Positions 49,133 to 51,476 of a DNA stretch of 51,476 nucleotides are shown here, one piece after another; position 1 is the first letter of the stretch, and each line of letters begins with the position of its first letter. Location: positions 1 through 51,476 of the IMG/VR virus record IMGVR_UViG_3300046703_000050, one strand, 5' to 3'. The position numbers and the translations under genes were made by a program. The notes under the pieces are model-generated. The model searched no databases, had not been told where the DNA came from, and was given only the letters and a program-made list of their open reading frames with translations. This stretch comes from a virus.

Positions 49133-50989
49133 TCACCTGGCCGAGCGGAACCCGAAACCGCTATACGCGTCCCCGGGCGAGTAGGAGGCGTAAGCGCCAC
49201 GCACCCCCGCGAGCGAACCGTCGCTCCAGAGCCCGCCGACGATCAGCATAGAAGGGAGACCATCCGTGTAGCCACCCGTTGCGGGGTTGTAGGATTGCCC
49301 ATAGAAGTTGTAGGCATTATCTCCTTGATATCCCCAAGCGACCCCTCCTCCTGGAACTAACGGCTGCAATCCCCCAAAAAACTGTGCGACAAACTCCCCG
49401 ACATTTCCCACTGCGTCGGCCAATCCAGAAGGACTATACCAAGAGCTACCCGCTGCCGCACCAACCCAACTAGAGGTACGAGGGCCAGTTCCGGTTAGGC
49501 ACCGCCCGCCCTGCGTCGGGTCGGCAGTGCAGGTTTGGGTAGCGTCGTCGCTCGATGCACCAGAATTCGAATTGCCGTTCTGAGAGGCAGGCGTCACTGA
49601 GCCGGGATTGTACGTCACCGCAGCCAGCCATTCTGCCCACGTAGGCAGGCGCAGGCCGGATTGTGGCAGCACGCTCATCACAGCCCAACCTTCCACGTCC
49701 CCCCACGGCACCACGCCGTAACGGGATGTCACGTATGCGCTAGTGCCAGCGGCAGTGGGCGAGGCGTCTTCGTGCGATGCCTCGTAGATCCCATATGCCA
49801 CCCCGCCTACGCGGACCATGCCCGGCAAGGGGATGCCAGCCGCTAGATCCTGCACGGCGCGAAACGGATAAGTGCGGTTGAGCTTGTCGTTGCTGGTTAC
49901 GCTGTACTGAAATATGTCGCCGGTCGCGTTTCGCGCATCCTGCGTCTTGCCGTTGTGGAAGTATCCCAGTAAGCAGGTGCTCGCTGCCGTGTACGTGGCA
50001 GGAACCAACCCGGTCGCGTGATACGTCGAGATAGCGGTGAGCTTGATCCCCGCAGCCGTCAGGAACGCCGCGTAGTCCACGCCTACTGTGCGGGTTCCGG
50101 TGTCTAGGGCGGTGAAGGTGACGTTGCCCCCGGCGTAGCTGATTGCCGTGCCTCCCGTGGTAATACAGCCGCCCACCGAAACGGAGATCGTATCCGCGTC
50201 CACCCAATCAAGCGTCAATCCGGTGCGGGAGCCGAGGAAGTTCGGAAAGCTGCCTCCGGTGGTCGGGTTAAGCACCGTAGTCCCTATCTTTAGGTTCTTG
50301 CCCGTGATCGTCACGTCGGTGGCGTCCTCAGTGATGGCCGGGGTGGGGTCGGTCGGAACCGCGCCGCCGTCCTTGAGCAGCTTCCCCGTGGTCTGGTCGA
50401 ATACCGCCAGATGGCCGTCCGTGGCCGAGGCGGGACCAACTACCCCGTTGGTTGCGGTATCGGCCACTGTGGCCGTTGCAACCTTCCCAGAGCGTGCCGC
50501 ACGATAGTTGGTTCCATTCGACCAAATCCGGGCCCCCTGTCCTGTCGTCAACACCAACGTGGCCGCGCCCTCAATCGTAGAGGTAGCAGGCGTGATCGTA
50601 GCCGTGCCGGCGCCGGAGTTGAGCACAGTCGTCTCCCAGCCGTCCGCAAACCCGGTCGAGCCAGCTTGTGCGATACTCACCGCGATGGACGAGCCGTTCG
50701 TAAGCGTGACCAGCTTGCCCCGGTCCCCCGTCAGGAGGGCGTACGACGTGCCGGTCTGTGGATTCGTCGCAACAAACCTGGAGAGGGTTGCCGTATCGGA
50801 CAGGTCCGTGCTCGCAGCATTCAGGCCGGGATCAGGATAGGTTCCAGACAACTTTCCACCGGCAGTGCCAGTAGGAGCACCACCTCCGCCTCCCGACACC
50901 GCTGGGATCGACGTTACCTGTCCCCGAACCACCGCCGCCTGAAACATCGTCAGCAGCAAAGCTATCCCAATCAGTTTGAAGTTCTTCAT
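49133..50989 (-). CDS. DGR target: secreted C-type-lectin/FGE-fold protein
   Basis: 618 residues. Residues 1-23 are a signal peptide (KNFKLIGIALLLTMFQAAVVRG). Then come a Gly-rich segment with GTAGGKLSGTYPDPGLNA (common in phage tail-fibre proteins), a long Thr/Ala beta region, and from about 395 a formylglycine-generating-enzyme-like CLec domain (RLPTWAEWLAAV, SWYSPSGLADAVGNVGEFVAQ, GGLWSDGS, GFRSAR). The VR fills the last 38 codons. Such targets present diversified loops for receptor binding. The signal peptide is unusual for a virion fibre and suggests display on the host surface or envelope passage. Start ATG has GGAG 8 nt upstream; palindrome copy 7 is in the leader. Confidence 0.9.
   Translation of the reverse strand: MKNFKLIGIALLLTMFQAAVVRGQVTSIPAVSGGGGGAPTGTAGGKLSGTYPDPGLNAASTDLSDTATLSRFVATNPQTGTSYALLTGDRGKLVTLTNGSSIAVSIAQAGSTGFADGWETTVLNSGAGTATITPATSTIEGAATLVLTTGQGARIWSNGTNYRAARSGKVATATVADTATNGVVGPASATDGHLAVFDQTTGKLLKDGGAVPTDPTPAITEDATDVTITGKNLKIGTTVLNPTTGGSFPNFLGSRTGLTLDWVDADTISVSVGGCITTGGTAISYAGGNVTFTALDTGTRTVGVDYAAFLTAAGIKLTAISTYHATGLVPATYTAASTCLLGYFHNGKTQDARNATGDIFQYSVTSNDKLNRTYPFRAVQDLAAGIPLPGMVRVGGVAYGIYEASHEDASPTAAGTSAYVTSRYGVVPWGDVEGWAVMSVLPQSGLRLPTWAEWLAAVTYNPGSVTPASQNGNSNSGASSDDATQTCTADPTQGGRCLTGTGPRTSSWVGAAAGSSWYSPSGLADAVGNVGEFVAQFFGGLQPLVPGGGVAWGYQGDNAYNFYGQSYNPATGGYTDGLPSMLIVGGLWSDGSLAGVRGAYASYSPGDAYSGFGFRSAR
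49138..49249 (-). repeat. DGR variable repeat (VR)
   Basis: The last 38 codons of the target gene. Relative to the TR, residues 593, 598, 600, 602, 603, 607, 609, 610, 611 and 612 are changed from Asn (nine) or Ile (one) to Leu, Gly, Tyr, Ser, Tyr, Asp, Tyr, Ser, Gly and Phe. The conserved GFRSA tail follows, as expected for a C-type-lectin scaffold. Confidence 0.95.
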
Positions 50990-51009
50990 GCTATTTCTCC
51001 GGCCTATGT

Positions 51010-51020
51010 CTAGGTCCTAG
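51010..51020. repeat. CTAGGNCCTAG palindrome, copy 7, in the DGR target leader
   Basis: CTAGGTCCTAG (plus strand), ending 20 nt before the target ATG in the direction of transcription, next to three tandem CCTCAG units (51021-51038). This matches the spacing of copy 3 before the nuclease gene. Confidence 0.75.
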
Positions 51021-51034
51021 CCTCAGCCTCAGCC

Positions 51035-51439
51035 TCAGCCTCCCAGCCGCTTCCCTCTCAGATACCCAACCACCGCCGTCCCGCTTGACGCCGACCAGCT
51101 AACCCCGTTTGGGCAATACCTGGACCCGAACTGGATCACATACGTCGTATGCGCGGCGATACTGACCGCCGACAGCACCTCGCGCGGCGTTGTCTGTTTA
51201 TCCTGGACCGTCACTGTCACAGTACCCGCTGAGATGTTAGTCAGCGTGATCTCGCTGAGCCAGATGTTCTTCGCATAGACGGTGGTATCGACTGCCGGGA
51301 TCAGTGCCGGGGTCGTCTCCTGAATGTTCAGGTTGGCCGGTGTCACCTCGAAGTTCGGGGCAGTGATGGTTGCCGAATGCAGCCAGCCGAAAGCCAACAG
51401 CAGAATCGCCACTACGAGAAGTTTGTTTGGGGAACGCAT
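51035..51439 (-). CDS. Small exported beta protein
   Basis: 134 residues from an ATG with AGGAGG about 8 nt upstream. A signal peptide (LLVVAILLLAFGWLHSA) is followed by a small beta-rich domain (LSEITLTNISAGTVTVTVQDK). The gene directly precedes the DGR target and shares its exported character, so the two products may act at the same location. No family recognised. Confidence 0.65.
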   Translation of the reverse strand: MRSPNKLLVVAILLLAFGWLHSATITAPNFEVTPANLNIQETTPALIPAVDTTVYAKNIWLSEITLTNISAGTVTVTVQDKQTTPREVLSAVSIAAHTTYVIQFGSRYCPNGVSWSASSGTAVVGYLRGKRLGG

Positions 51440-51476
51440 ACAGTTACCTCCTAGGATTCAAGATTGCAGGGTAAGA

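Noticed and set aside
1-51476. CRISPR arrays, rRNA genes and insertion sequences
   Set aside because: No regularly spaced direct repeats, rRNA-like sequence or transposase was seen; the HNH and integrase fragments do not belong to IS elements.

Overview
The window is part of the genome of a tailed, long-tailed (siphovirus-like) bacteriophage or prophage. The evidence is a 1420-residue tape measure protein, a tail tube gene followed by two overlapping chaperone frames, head-tail joining and tail-terminator-like genes, an endolysin, holin/spanin-like membrane proteins, phage-type replication and recombination genes, and several homing endonucleases. I recognise no terminase, portal or capsid gene, so the head module must lie outside the window. 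Shine-Dalgarno sites of the AGGAGG type, sigma70-type promoters with 17-bp spacers, and a lipobox point to an ordinary bacterial host. The spanin-like protein weakly favours a diderm host. I cannot name the host.

Layout. Bases 1-21751 are read rightward (+) and carry the early/replication arm: small hypothetical and zinc-finger proteins, a DUF2130 protein, an Xre-type repressor-like protein, ParB, a P-loop replication ATPase, a deoxyribosyltransferase-like enzyme, a DinG/XPD-like helicase, a PD-(D/E)XK nuclease next to a RecA/Sak-like ATPase, an ERCC4 nuclease, a uracil-DNA glycosylase/3'-5' exonuclease fusion, and a family A DNA polymerase. The exonuclease and polymerase frames are separated by a self-contained HNH endonuclease gene. 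Bases 21748-51439 are read leftward (-). The two arms converge on a single CTAGGACCTAG palindrome that supplies both stop codons.

The leftward arm, read in transcription order (right to left), starts with a small exported protein. A complete diversity-generating retroelement (DGR) follows: target gene with variable repeat (VR), avd, template repeat (TR), reverse transcriptase, and a small gene translationally coupled to the RT. A truncated integrase remnant on the opposite strand comes next, then spanin/holin-like membrane proteins, then a sugar/envelope-modification cluster (DUF115-like, epimerase, B12-binding radical SAM, methyltransferase, two related glycosyltransferases). The tail module follows (head-tail joining, terminator, tube, frameshifted chaperones, tape measure, distal tail, hub, discoidin-domain protein), and then a run of small genes, a LuxR-type HTH protein, a lipoprotein and the amidase endolysin.

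The most notable system is the DGR. Within the 112-bp repeat, TR and VR differ at 17 template-strand adenines and at only one non-adenine, which is the signature of adenine-specific mutagenic retrohoming. It rewrites ten residues at the C-terminus of a C-type-lectin/formylglycine-enzyme-fold protein that, unusually for a phage tail-fibre-like target, begins with a signal peptide. Other signals worth checking are a seven-copy 11-bp palindrome (CTAGGNCCTAG), a multi-branched inverted-repeat structure between the tail tube and chaperone genes, a probable -1 frameshift in the tail chaperone, and recurrent promoters whose -35 box contains the stop codon of the preceding gene.
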